Assembly: GCF_019649055.1 (NCBI RefSeq)
Contig: NW_026570221.1
Location: 1,240,001-1,304,000 of the forward strand
DNA length: 64,000 bases
From: Paramacrobiotus metropolitanus
Taxonomy: Eukaryota > Tardigrada > Eutardigrada > Parachela > Macrobiotidae
Direction of reading: 5' to 3'
The notes under the pieces are model-generated. The model did not search any database and was not told where the DNA came from. It was given only the letters and a program-made list of their open reading frames with translations. The position numbers were made by a program, and so were the translations under genes. Below are positions 36,258-48,372 of this stretch, piece by piece. Within the stretch, counting starts at the first letter, position 1; every line of letters starts with the position of its first letter.

Positions 36258-37123
36258 TTATTTGTTGGCGCTGGTGTACTTGGTGACCGCCTTGGTTCCT
36301 TCCGACACGGCATGCTTAGCCAGTTCTCCCGGCAAGAGTAGACGCACCGCCGTCTGGATTTCCCGGGATGTGATGGTCGATTTCTTGTTGTACTGCGACA
36401 GACGCGAGGCTTCCGCCGCGATGCGTTCGAAAATATCGTTGACGAAGGAATTCATGATAGCCATGGCTTTAGAGGAAACTCCTGTGTCCGGATGTACCTT
36501 TGGCAAACAAGTATCAGTTTTAATCACATTAACATTACATGGTGATCTGTTTCCTGCCTAACAAACAACCCAAGAGTAGACGTGGCGGTCTGATACATAC
36601 CAACGGGCTTCACTATTAATTTACAACTAAAATTGTTTTATAAAATTTATTCTGCATCCAGATATTATAGCTAGAACTGTATGCGGCAAATAATAATTAG
36701 TAACTTTCCTGTCACTTTTTCAACGTACCTGCTTAAGCACTTTGTAGATATAAACGGAGTAGGATTCCTTCCTGTAAATCGAAGCATTTCGGGCTTGGGC
36801 ATTTCAATGTGTAATTCATAATCGTACAATTTATAAGGAAAAGTTAACCTAATAAGAAATACTATCTAACTTTTGCTTGTATAATATCTTATTAATTGTT
36901 GTAAAGCATTACGAGCACAATATACCATTTTTGGGATGCGAAATTCGGTTTGAAAAAAACTGTGCGAAACGTGTTACAGTACTTCCGGATATCAATCCTG
37001 TACAGTGTACACCTCATAAACAAGACCTTACCTCTTCTTTTTCTTCTTGGCATCCGGAGCTCGGATGGCTTTCTGCGCTTTCCCGGATTTCTTCATCGCT
37101 TTACCTGGGGCTTTCGGCGGCAT
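36258..37123 (-). CDS. Histone H2B, canonical sequence, with two introns
   Basis: Core nucleosomal histone of 124 residues. Exons 37123-37032, 36771-36729 and 36497-36258 join in phase. The N-tail is [20 protein letters not shown], rich in Lys. The second exon encodes only [14 protein letters not shown]. The last gives [20 protein letters not shown] through [17 protein letters not shown], essentially the invariant animal H2B fold. Replication-dependent animal histone genes usually lack introns and end in a stem-loop. This one has introns at both ends of a 14-residue segment and no stem-loop in the first ~70 nt after the stop, which suggests a polyadenylated, cell-cycle-independent gene. Confidence 0.95.
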
Positions 37124-37388
37124 TTTCCTTATCTACGGAAGTATCTTCTGGAAATCGAAAGAGTTTTATTATGTAAAAGCTGGAAAAACCTTGATGATCC
37201 TTTCGAGACCAGTTCTATCCGTGATGTCATAGGCCGCTGAGATAGAGCCACAAGCCCACTAGTCACGGCATGTGAAAACATGTTGGCTTGCGCTGCCTTT
37301 CACGGACGGCGTGCGCAAGGATGATTCATGTTGCGGTACAAAATTTTACGGTACGGTAGCACAGCTTGGCCGTACGTACCTACGTAGT
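37124..37388. promoter_or_regulatory. Upstream region of the H2B gene (promoter inferred)
   Basis: About 265 bp between the H2B start codon and the left end of the inverted-repeat element. It must contain the 5' UTR and core promoter of H2B, but I see no clear TATA box or CCAAT element. The element inserted close upstream may limit the regulatory region. Confidence 0.3.
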
Positions 37389-39286
37389 GGCCAGGTGCTT
37401 ATGGCGGGCACCCGCCTTGGCGGGTGCAATAAGGCGGGTACTGTATCAATATCAGTGGCGGGCACTGCCGAATTGCACATTGCACCGAGGCACCAATTGC
37501 ACTGCACTTGCCTAATCGGTAGTGCACTTCTGCTTTTGTGTATTTGCCTTTTTGTTTTTCGTGGCTGAACTCGTTTTTTTACAACTGTAAGTCAAAGAAA
37601 CGAACGGTTTGTAGTCTTTTTGTTTGTTTTGACTGTTATGCAAGTAGGCAACAGGTTCAATCATGCGACCAACTGAAAACAGAAGATGTAACGCTATATA
37701 CGTGGATCGCTTTGACACCTTCAGGATTTCGAACAAGTTTTTTTAAAGTTTAATACAAAAACCAACGCATCCTGACACCATCCCCTTTTTTCAAGCAGAT
37801 GTTTATGGTTATCTACTCCAAAGTACCACACAAGCTAAAATAACAGTTGTAAGAAAATTAACGGCAAGAATATTGAATATCAAGTAACGTAGATCAGAAA
37901 AAGGTGTCCAAATATAAAAATAACAGTAGACCCGCAAATTAGCCGCAAAACGTACAGAACGATATTGTCAGTGTTGGCAATTTAGCAGGTATAATGCATT
38001 TAAATGCTCAAGACACCGTTGACCGTATTCTCAAAGAGTCTCGTGCATACCCTGATGCCGGGAAATGAAGCAACTATAACTCTAATAATTATGATATTTT
38101 ATTGCTAATGAAAAATTTTACGGTAAGTCTGCTAGCCGTATCGTTAAAATTTGTGGGACAGTCAGGTTACCAGTCATAGACCAACAAACAGAAAACAAAA
38201 TTCGGTTTACTAACTGTTTACATATATATAAACCGTTATTGCTTTAGATAAAAAGTCCCATACAATCTGATTTTAATCGCATAATGGTTTTCAACAATAA
38301 ATAAAAGGAGGTTTCAACCTGTATTACACTACATAGAAATATTGAGCAAAACGCGATTCATCTAACTCTTTTATTTTTACTGCTGCAGTTTTTCAAATTT
38401 TCCTATTAGTTAAGGTTGCAGCCTAAGTGTTTTTACCTTTATTCACTTTATCACAGAACATTCTCCCACCTGTTTTGATCTTCACGTTTAAGAAAAAAAT
38501 TGGAAAGGCCTATTTGGTATGCATTCTTTGTTAAAAAACTGCGGTTACCAGATTTAGGCTGTGGCCTAAGTTGCTTGCCTAAATCCAGCGTTTCCCGGAA
38601 CGCTCCTTTGAATTTAGGTTGCAGCCTATTTTGTTGCAGTATACAGGATTTTCTCTGACGTCAAAAAATGCTGTTACTTTTAGCTTCCGCAAGTAAACAA
38701 TTCAGTTTGAAACCATTTTAGGGCTGAAGCAAAATTAATTTTGCGTTTCAGAGTGCCTCTTTTTCGGTTTAGTTCTGGTCGAAAATTGTTGAAAAAAAGC
38801 AGCTGTGATCGCTTCGATTTTTGAAATATCAGTAAAATAATCTTTTTATTTTTGAGCGATCAAAGCTTGGAAGCCCGTGCTTAACAAATAGTATCATTTA
38901 CTATTTTTTCTTTTAGCATCTTACAGCAACTTATAAAAACAGCCTTATAATTGGCTCTGTAATGCGCTAACGTTAGACAGTTAAATAAAAACAAAACTGA
39001 TAACATATGCATAATTTGGTTCGCTGTAAAATATTCAAGTTTTTTTCATTGCCTAAATGCTACGAAATAGCTTCGCTGTAAACTCTGGACAGTTACAATT
39101 GAAATAAATTTAACCTGGAGTCGCTCCTATCCATAAGCTTAAAAATATTGGTGCGTGTCAGGTAAAGTTGCTCTCTCTTTTTTGAATGCAGAATGTTAGT
39201 TTATTTAGTAGCATTGAACTGCTTGTCCTAATTTCATAGCTGTCGTCGCCTCTACGCATTCCCTTTATAAGCAAAATATATAAAAT

Positions 39287-39363
<77 letters not shown>

Positions 39364-39839
39364 ATATATCATAAACAAAATAAAATATATATTTTGCGTC
39401 TGTGCCTTTTACCTTTGTATCTTTGTATTAAAGAAACCAATTCTCTTTAGTGGTTTAAGAAAATACCTGGCAAGTTAAGTGAGTCCTGGAAACCAGTAAA
39501 ATAAGTCCGCTAATAAATTAACGGGACACTGGGACATTTATCCTGCATTACGCATCTTTGTATTATAACTAAGCAGCCCAACAAATCAATTTAGAAAGAT
39601 CTGCGTAAGTCTTTTTTGTAGACAAGAGATGGTTTTAAAGGTAAGTATCAATATTCATAAAGCGTGGAGTAGCGTAAGCAAGTATTGTATGACTCGCACT
39701 AGCAGCTTGGATGCGCAGCTAGTGGGAAAGTGCACTTTGCAAATGCATTTCTGCAATACCCGCCACCGACGCCCGCCTGATTGTTGACAACCGCCTTATC
39801 ACACTCGCGAAGGCGGGTGCCCGCCATAAGCACCAGGCC
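37389..39839. mobile_element. Non-autonomous DNA-transposon-like element with long imperfect TIRs
   Basis: About 2.45 kb bounded by imperfect terminal inverted repeats of roughly 120 bp. The left TIR at 37389-37506 starts ggccaggtgcttatggcggg and the right at about 39712-39839 is its complement (cccgccataagcaccaggcc). Matching continues inward with gaps (ataaggcggg, then ggcgggca/tattgc). Just outside, the left flank has ggccgtacgtacctacgtag (from 37368) and the right has ggccgtacgtaccacgtagt (from 39837) in the same orientation; this could be a target-site duplication or part of the ends. The interior is very AT-rich, has no transposase or other credible ORF, and contains a TA microsatellite. 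Family not identified. Confidence 0.7.
39291..39359. repeat. (TA)n microsatellite
   Basis: An uninterrupted run of about 34 TA units inside the inverted-repeat element, likely variable between individuals. Confidence 0.95.
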
Positions 39840-40909
39840 GTACGTACCACGTAGTACTAGTACTCACGTCGAACGTTGAAGTCATGAACAATCATGGCAT
39901 AAGAACCATTGTGGTGCACTTTGTTGCTGATGTACCAACAAAATGGCTTAATGTTTACAGTAGTGGTAGCATAGAAAGTAAAAGCCACACTTACACTTTT
40001 ATTTTCTTTTTATTTTTTATTTCTTTTTATTTTTTTTCTTTTTATTTACACTTTTATTTTCTTTTTGCCACACCTACACTTTTATTTTCTATGGTGGTAG
40101 TATTAAGCACTCCAAATACCGTATCATTCTTACACCGATACGTATTACACTACTGTAATTACAGTGGAGCTGCTACTACGGACATGAGTACTTTCAGTAT
40201 AGTATATAGAGTCAAAGCACTATTTAACGCACTCTCTACTGTGTAGTTGCCCAAATACCAACAGTGCCGCAATAATTTATTATTATCCTAGAAAATATTC
40301 GTGTTGAAATGTGCTCATACGATAAGCACATGTGCAGTTTTTGTATTGTCTGAGTTTAGACTACGATAGTACAACATTAAAGTATCACATGAGACTATTG
40401 AGTACCACTTTAGAAATTCAGATTGGCGGTACAAAACAATCGAAAATTTTTTGTACAAGTAAAAAATCTTTACTTTACGCAGTCTTAGCCGACATGGTAT
40501 AGTGCAGCTGCTCTGTATGTGCTAGCAGAGTCCAGACGGATCGCGCAATAAATAATTTCCGAGTCTGGTTATATGCATACCTTTATACAGCACTGTCAGC
40601 CTTTCGTAAAAGCTGCCCTAGGGTAGATAATATAGTTTTCATATAAATCCTCTCATTTGATATTGTTCCATTAATCGTTAATAGTGTAAAAGGTCAACCT
40701 AGAAACATAGCGGGCAGTGGTCACGCCCAGCTATTTACGCACAATATTGTTCGTTGTATTAATTTTTTGATTTCCGTGATAATTATTAAGACTGCAGAAT
40801 GTGTACAGTACTTACATTGTGGAATACGACTATACCAGTCAAATTATCAGTGAAATAGCATCCATTTCGTATGAACCCGGTTACTGAGACCTACTGACTT
40901 TGACATTAA
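39840..40909. other. Intergenic, low-complexity
   Basis: AT-rich spacer with a T-rich stretch at 39995-40090 (repeated ttttattttctttttatttt blocks). The frame at 39884-40246 is produced by this low-complexity run and is not considered a gene. Confidence 0.45.
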
Positions 40910-41657
40910 TCAATTAAAACTGAAATAAGGTATCATGATTTGCCATCGATTTTTGATTTTATCCATTTGCGCAAACCGTTTTAAGTTGTTAAGATTTGCG
41001 AGAGTCCTGCATCCGCGCATTACAGCCTGTATGGCTAATTCCGGTGGCAAAAGTAATCGTACGGCAGTTTGAATTTCCCGTGCTGTTATTGTCCGTTTTT
41101 TGTTATAATGCAAGATGCGTGACGCTTCTACGGCTATGCGCTGGAAAAAGTCATTGGCAAAACAGTTCATAATGTCCATGGCTTCGGAAGAGATCCCTGC
41201 CTCTGGGTGCCTCTACGGAAACTGAATTTACTTTCATACGATTGTAAATGTTTTGTTGGAAAAGTGCAGAACCAGCAATTCGATATTTTCGTACGAGACA
41301 ACTGTTGTTCTTATACACTCGTTAAACCATACTGCATAAAATTGTCTTAAAAGGCACCTTACATACCTGTTTCAGCACCTTATAAATGTAGACCGAGTAA
41401 GACTCCTTCCTGCAAAATTAACAGATCTGAAATTTTGAATTTCGTAAATCTCGGACGTGCTAAATAAAGTACGACGGTCCAGCACTGCATGGAGTGCATG
41501 CATGCGTCTTGGTTGTTGGCTAACATAACGTATTAACGGTTATAAAGGATTCACTGTTTAAGTACGAGTACCTTTTCCTTCTCCTTCTTAGAACATGCGG
41601 GGATCCAACAGACTTCCCAACCTTCGGAAGTTTCCTCCGCTTTCTTGGTCTTGGCAT
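40910..41657 (-). CDS. Diverged histone H2B variant with arginine-rich tail and C-terminal extension
   Basis: A 143-residue H2B relative with the same three-exon structure and phases as the canonical gene: 41657-41572, 41409-41367 and 41212-40910. The middle exon is identical at protein level ([14 protein letters not shown]). The N-tail is [20 protein letters not shown] followed by HVLRRRRKR, so Arg largely replaces Lys. The fold is recognisable but diverged: [55 protein letters not shown]. The usual [17 protein letters not shown] end is replaced by about 36 unrelated residues ending [11 protein letters not shown]. Arg-rich H2B tails are known from sperm-specific variants, so a germline role is inferred. 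It lies beyond the inverted-repeat element from the canonical gene on the same strand. Confidence 0.85.
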
Positions 41658-43255
41658 TTTCAGTGGCATTGGCACTTATGCAGCGCAGTTTCAGCATATT
41701 CGTCAATAATCCATAAAGACTTGGAGATGTAGCAATATGCTTTACAAACACCGACAACAGCTGCACGGTCGCCTTTACTTCGATTCGTATCGCACCGGCA
41801 TGTTTGCACGCTACAGATTCTATTTCGAATACATAGCACGAGTACCTACGTAGTCTTGCCGGTGCAGTTTATCAGCTACTGTGTAACAACAATAATATTT
41901 TATTGCGGAGCTTACAACGCGTAATCGATGCCTACGTACAAATACGCTTTAATCTGGGAATCACACTTGCCACAAAAACAGCCTACCAAAAAGCTGACAC
42001 TTCGCAGACTAAAATTATTGAAAGAATGATACTAGTATTATTGACACGGCGATTTTCGAGTTACTGCACCAAACAACGACCGTACAAATATCATAAATCC
42101 GTAACCCCCATTACCCGCCTTAAGGTAACTTAACTCCAAACTGCACTCCACTGTGTGATATTCTGGAACGTAAGAATGTGCAACACAGTGAAAGGGATCC
42201 AACCGTGCTTGCTGCTGAAAACTCACCGGTAGAGACGCCGAAGGAAAATACATAAATTCTTAGGGATGATGGAATAAATAAAATACTTTCCCGAAAACTG
42301 CAAAAGTGTTTAAAGAGGTTTTTTTATTGCATCTCTGAATTCTGATGCATGTATTAAGAACTGCTGGTTAACCTGCAGAAAGATGCACAATTCTGTAGGT
42401 CAACCTGCACGTATTTATAGTAGAACCACGCAATGAAAGTTTGATTTAAGTGATCGTAAAATTTTTTATACGTAGTTCCAGCGTTTAGCAGTATGCATCG
42501 TTTACTTATTAAATATACAATAAAAATACATTTGTAGAAGGGTTGACCGCAGTTGAGTTGTAAACAAAATATACAAGCTTTTATGGCCGTCATTAAAACC
42601 ATGTAAACGGACAACTATGCATCTGGGAAGACACTGGACAAGTCAATGGAACTTTACGTCATTTCCGGTTTCATCGACCGTCTGCATACGTACGGTTAAG
42701 TTTCTCATATTAGTTGAAAGGCCAACAGCGCTAGGTTGCACTATCAGCTGCCATAGCAAGCAGATAATATGGTTTTTGTGTGGTCTGCGCTGCGGAATGC
42801 AAAGCCGCTTGTTCAATCCTACCAAACGTCTGCAATTCCGTAGTTTCCGTTCCCACAGCCAGCGAAAATTACTTGCCCAGCTTTAACACTGCTGATAAAA
42901 AACTTGCGCAATAAGCGTTTGTGCCGTTGTTGCGGTACGTAATACAGGAAATTTGACGTGCGGCAAAAAGAATAACAACCAATTTTCGTCATATCTTTTG
43001 CATTGGAAGCTGTCTTCTACGCTGTAGACCTTCAACGACTTTTGTTGCCAGAAACGTGCAACCGAGAAGTGTATAAAAGCAGCATCCAGCGAGCCATGGC
43101 TAATCTGCAATACAGTTTCATTGGAAGGTAATTTGCCGTGACCTTTCTGGAACTTTCCCTTGAGCTGTATCTTGAATCCTTGATTCAGTTAGCTTGTCCG
43201 GTTAATAGTACAGTTCCATATTTAGAGAAAGGTCATTGTTCTTCAGTCCCTGACC
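41658..43255. other. Intergenic, no gene seen
   Basis: Divergent spacer between the H2B variant and the vWA/CUB/ZP gene. Several short frames (for example 42617-42886) overlap on opposite strands with no domain content. Presumed to carry promoters for both neighbours. Confidence 0.4.
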
Positions 43256-46200
43256 ATGGCACGGTGTGCGACAGTGGTACCGGCAGTTTGGTTGATCCTG
43301 GTCGCATCCAGTACATGGCACGTAGCAGAAAGCAACTTTCGGTTCCAAGGTAGTGATTCTACGGTATCCGATGGTGCAAAAGGATCGCGGGTGGTTCGCG
43401 CCGTAATGCAAAAGCTGGAGAGTGTTTGTAAGGTTTCACATCTTAATGTGTCTTTCTTGGGAATGCATGTTCCGCATTCACCGAAATCCATGTTTCGTAG
43501 GCATCTTCAAACGAGACAAACAAATGCTACGCACGATTGCCGTGGCAGCGTCCGATGACGGTGTGAAAGCTGGTACTTTCCGGCCAGGTTATTATGGAGG
43601 TATTTGGCAGGTAAGCCATAACAAGCTGTTTACAGAGTAGGTGCCTTTGAGCTAATCAATTAAAGCATCCTTGGATGTCACTAGTTGTTTCTGGTCTGTA
43701 TTAAACACCAGTTTCGTCGCAGGTTGACGAGGCTTTGTTTTTGCGGACAAAAGATTATTCATTGAGTTATTTATGGAGTCGTTTCAACAGTGCCTTTAAC
43801 ATTGACTGGCAAACTGTACAATGGCAAGATTTAACCAAACCCTTGTATTCGGCTCTTGCGGCACGCCTGGTACTGGCGTCCGTTGCATACGAAAATGATA
43901 ATAACATGTAAGCGATTCAATCAGAAAGTTGTGTACATAGAGTGTAGGTACCGCTAAAACAAAAAGTGACGATCTTCTCTCTGTAGAGAAAACGGTTTGC
44001 CCTGGGATCTACCCAACCAAGCATCTATTTGGATCAGCAGTTTCAATTTGCACCACGATGTCAACGCTTACCAAAATTATCATACCGCCGCCCAGAAACT
44101 GCGTGATACTTCCGGTACCGCACCTTTAAAATATCCACTTTGTATTGACGAGTGAATGTTGATGAATAAAGTATGGCTTTTAAAAGTTGCCGTGGCGTTC
44201 GTCTTCATTGGTTGTCTTTATTACTTGTCAACACATCCTCAACAGTAACGCCAATTATTGTACAATTTTTAGGTTGTAAATCCGTGGGTGCCGACATCGC
44301 CTTTATTATGGATGGATCTGCAAGTGTTGGCACTAGTGATTTTCAGCACAGCCTAAATTTCGTAACTGAGGTAAGTCTGGGGAATCTCAGAACCTACACT
44401 ATTAAACGGATTGACTCCTTAAATTTAGGTACAATGAATTGTGTACCTGAGGTGGTTAATTAGGTTATCAGCCGGCTGAACATCGGACCGACGAGTAATC
44501 AAGTGTCGATGATCCAGTATTCTTCAACAGCCGTTGTCGAGCTCTATTTCAACACATTTGCAGCAAAGGACCAGGTTAGCTTAACTACAAAAATGTTAGG
44601 ACGTTGCAACCGATTTTGCACAACCATTTATGCACAACTAATGTCAACTATGGACGCTTTTACAACGATGCGTGCAAGGGTAAAAGCAAATAATAGCCCC
44701 TCTTGCAGGTGCTACAAAAAATTGCATCCGGTATAGCATATCAAGGCGGTGGAACTGCCACAGAACAAGCGCTATGGCTGCTGGATCAGAACGTTTTTGC
44801 GCCATCTAACGGTGCTAGAGGGCAAAGTGCCATACCACAGTTCGGTAAGGGATACCATGTGTACAAGTACTATACATAATTTTAAATAATTGTTCTTTTT
44901 GTAAAAACTGTCGTATTTGATATCGGACGCACTATAAATTTAAGTATAATTGTTTCCAAGTAGTAATTTGAATTCGAATACTTCTTACTTCTTAAAATAT
45001 ATTATTGCGTTTTTGTCTAGCTTGACTATCGTAATTCTCTTCTTTATTAACGCACACAGCTGTTTTGTTCACGGATGGCCACGCCAACGATCCAATGGCC
45101 GCACAAGTCCAGGCAGCCCAGATTCACGCCAAGAATATAACCTTATTATCAGTCGGTATTGGAGGCATTAACGAGCTGGAGCTGAACGCTTACGCGTCTC
45201 AACTAAGTATAGAAATTGTGTTTGTCTTTAAATATTATAAATGGCATATCCGGGGCGTAACAGATGATTGTAGTGATTGTAGTGATGATTGTAGCATAAG
45301 CGCCAATAGTGTAAAATAACCGAACAGTCAAAAAGCACTTACTCAGTAGGTGTACAGTTCAATATTATTCTACTGCAATGGGAGCCGTGGTACCGAAAAC
45401 GTTAATTATTTTGTCTATGGCTGTGGGTTGCTCTACGAATAAATACGAAAATGCTTTCTAGAATGCAAAAACACTTACCATCTCCAGGGTTTCTCAGATA
45501 TGGCACAAATGTTTGCTTTCGAACTGGAACAACGTAGCTGCACAGGTACCGTAATCAGCTTTATTTTTTTGTATTTCTAGCAAATTTAGTCCTATGACCT
45601 TTACACAGACCACGGTAATGTTGTCCCCCTACCCGAAGACCCAGAAACCGGCCAGTTACCACCACCAGTCATGATCGTTCTGCAACCAAATCAGGAACAG
45701 TACATTTGTTTCCTGGTCCATGTATCACTGGGTGCAACGCTTATTATAAATGGAACTTCCGGTACTCTGACCATGTACTTCTCGTTCTCAGTGTCGCAAC
45801 CCATCGAGGAAAACTACGACAAGAAAATTACAGTTACAGCTGGACATGTTGTAAGTGACTTGCTGCTAGGCTGCTGCTTAAAGCCAATTAGCATCGCTTT
45901 GAAGGTCACAAGTCCTTAGCAGAAAACTAATGCAACAAAAATTCTGCGTAGGAAACGCTTTATTTGACCCCGAGCATTATTAAAGCGTACGTCGGCGACA
46001 TTGTCCAGGAAACACAGATCTGCATAACACTGGCAGCCGACAGCAGCAATCAAATCCCGACACCTTTCGTTTCCACCACGTTAGCACCAACGCCGGCAAC
46101 GAATACCACGGTTTATGTACACATTGACCCGCCACCTCCCACTGAACCTTGGTGGATGACAACCGAACCAACCACTGAAGTTACCGAACAAACAACCACA

Positions 46201-47832
46201 TCGCTGCCAACGGATAACGGGGCTAGTGGCACCGTGACAGTGGTGGAGGGATCAGTCGGATGTGGCGCAGCAGAGAGTAATATGCAGGATAATGACAAGC
46301 TGCTAATCACTTCGCCCCACTTTGACACTTTAACCAACCAACCAGCGGGATACCGGCAAGGTTTAAGTTGCGTCTGGCGAATCAATACTCCCGCCTGGAC
46401 GACGCTGGAAATCACGGTCACCTACTTCCGCCTTCAGGAGAACCACAACGTGGAACCCGGAAGAACGTGCAATAGTCAGGATAGAGTTATAATCGCTGAC
46501 ACGGCTGGAGTGGTTTCTGGCGGATACTTATGCGGAAGTAGACTCACCGGCTTCGTGATTCCCGTAACCCGAACACTGAACCAGACTACCATTAGTTTTA
46601 CCAGCATCAGCAATGCCAGCAGGGAGTTTGGGTTCAGTTTGACAGTGAGAGCCATCGGGCGGCATCGGCTGGACTGCAGCGCCAGCGAAATCAATGTTGA
46701 GATGCGAAAACTGTATCTGCCTGCCCAGACCCCGGTTGGGAATTATCGTCTATTAAATGACACCTGTAGAGCCTCGGAAACCGGCACCGCTCTGCTGATG
46801 CGCACCAGTTATGGCCAGTGTGGCACAATACGTTCTGTAGGCGCAAACAATTATGTTTTATTGTTTTAAATTACCCAAAGCATGAAGCCTTTTATTACAT
46901 TAATTTTGGTTGCACATAGATTGATGATGAGAATGTTTATTTCGTCAATCAAGCCAGCGCTGCCGGCGGTCGGTTTTGCACCGGACCGATATGCGTGAAC
47001 GCACCAGCGGTCGACATTCCTTTTCGCTGCAAGCTGGAACGCATGGTCAAGCCAGTGAGTGGCTCCGTTTCCTCCCATCATCCACGAAATGTCATTTCGA
47101 ATCGCCCTTTCCTGGAAGGTATCATCGATGTTGGCGCTAGGTAAGTATTGTTCGACTGAAGTCATTACTTGCTTCTGATGCTTATTCTGCTTTTTATCTG
47201 GACAGCCTCGAGCTTGGCTACGATCTGAATTTCGATCAGCCATCGCAGTCAGCATTTCTGGATTTCGATTTTCAAAGCCAGAAAGTTTATTTTGAAGTCT
47301 CGGTCAAACGGCGCTTCGGCAGCAGCGTAGCGTTTATCGTGCAAGCTGATCAGTGCTGGACCACGCCCACATCGAACAAAAACGATCCTATACGATTCGA
47401 TATTCTTCTTGACGGGTATTGGAAAAAGCATTAAAACTGTTGAATTTTCTGCAATACCTTGCTAAATTTTCTCTTATGGTCTGTAGGTGCCCGGTGGACA
47501 CCCCCGGCTTTGACCTCCAGTTTAGGCGGCACTACACGGAGTCACGTCATAAAGATATTTTCAGTGTAAATGCCCTGCACTTCAACGAAACCAGTGACCT
47601 TTTGCATTTCCACTGCATTGTGCGAGTGTGCAGTGTTGGTGTGGATGAAGGGCTGTGTGATACAAGCTGTCAACGGCCTATCTCTGTCCCAGCCCCTCCA
47701 GAAGAGCCTGGACCTGAGATCCGTACCCGTACTTCACCTGTGGTGCTGAAAAAAGAAGCGGCCATGCAACGTACTGCGCAGCTGGGTTCTATCCAGTTCA
47801 GGCGGATGCAGCATAGAAACCAATCTCACTGA
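43256..47832 (+). CDS. Secreted matrix protein: lysozyme-like region, vWA, CUB and ZP domains
   Basis: Model of 14 exons and 1,021 residues, all phases consistent: 43256-43427, 43501-43610, 43723-43907, 43987-44141, 44273-44370, 44464-44574, 44709-44844, 45060-45206, 45498-45545, 45609-45850, 45952-46836, 46920-47140, 47206-47415, 47487-47832. It begins with a signal peptide (MARCATVVPAVWLILVASST). Residues 30-200 (GTFRPGYYGGIWQVDEALF, LYSALAARLVL) resemble a lytic-transglycosylase/lysozyme-like fold. The vWA domain has a full MIDAS: DGSAS, GGGTATEQALW, FTDGHAND. After a Thr/Pro-rich linker comes a CUB domain (CGAAESN to YLCGSRLTGF), then a ZP domain from LDCSASEINVEMRKLYLP to the C-terminus. 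No membrane helix or GPI signal is seen. The join 44141/44273 and the ends of exons 8-9 are uncertain; the first four exons could be a separate gene ending at 44155. Confidence 0.8.
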
Positions 47833-48372
47833 ACCTCAATTAACTTCCGCTTGTTATCGCTCTATATCTAGGTAATGATCATTGCACATCGTATATTTGC
47901 TTTATTTCGTTTCCTTATATATTATCTATAATTATCTGCTTCTATGTCTAAAAACCACCGAGTAACTGGGGAAAAATTATCACTTTACTTTTTTCTCAGG
48001 GCCGGTACGTTATTTGTTAGCCAAGCAAGTGCCGGAGGTATGATGCTCCGTGTCTTTTGCATCATTAAAATTATATTCAAATATTAGATTAGTTTTCGTT
48101 CCAAAAGGTCAAAAGCTGCCATTTTTTCACAGTTGGCATCGAAAATGCACTCAGTGCAGTGCATAATACAGAAGACTGCACCCGTAATCCATACAAAGTA
48201 ATTATTTTGAAGTAGGTACCGAGTATCGTACGTAATAAAATAATTCAAAACGAATCTACGTATGAACGATGGTACTGTGGTATAATTACAAAAAATGAGA
48301 TTACGGCAAAATAATAAGACATGATGTTGACGCCGGTCGCGGGAGTGAACAAAAATATGGCAATATTCCCGT
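47833..48372. other. Convergent spacer
   Basis: Lies between the 3' ends of the ZP-domain gene and the chitobiase-like gene. Nothing recognised beyond AT-rich sequence. Confidence 0.45.

Noticed and set aside
37272-37568. Plus-strand ORF over the left TIR
   Set aside because: It is translated inverted-repeat sequence with no partner and no domain.
39884-40246. ORF with long Phe/Tyr runs resembling a membrane protein
   Set aside because: It is produced by a T-rich low-complexity tract.
44173-44463. Separate start codon for the vWA protein
   Set aside because: A signal-peptide-like frame exists just upstream, but the phase-1 donor at 44142 and the 131-nt intron give one continuous protein; kept as an alternative only.
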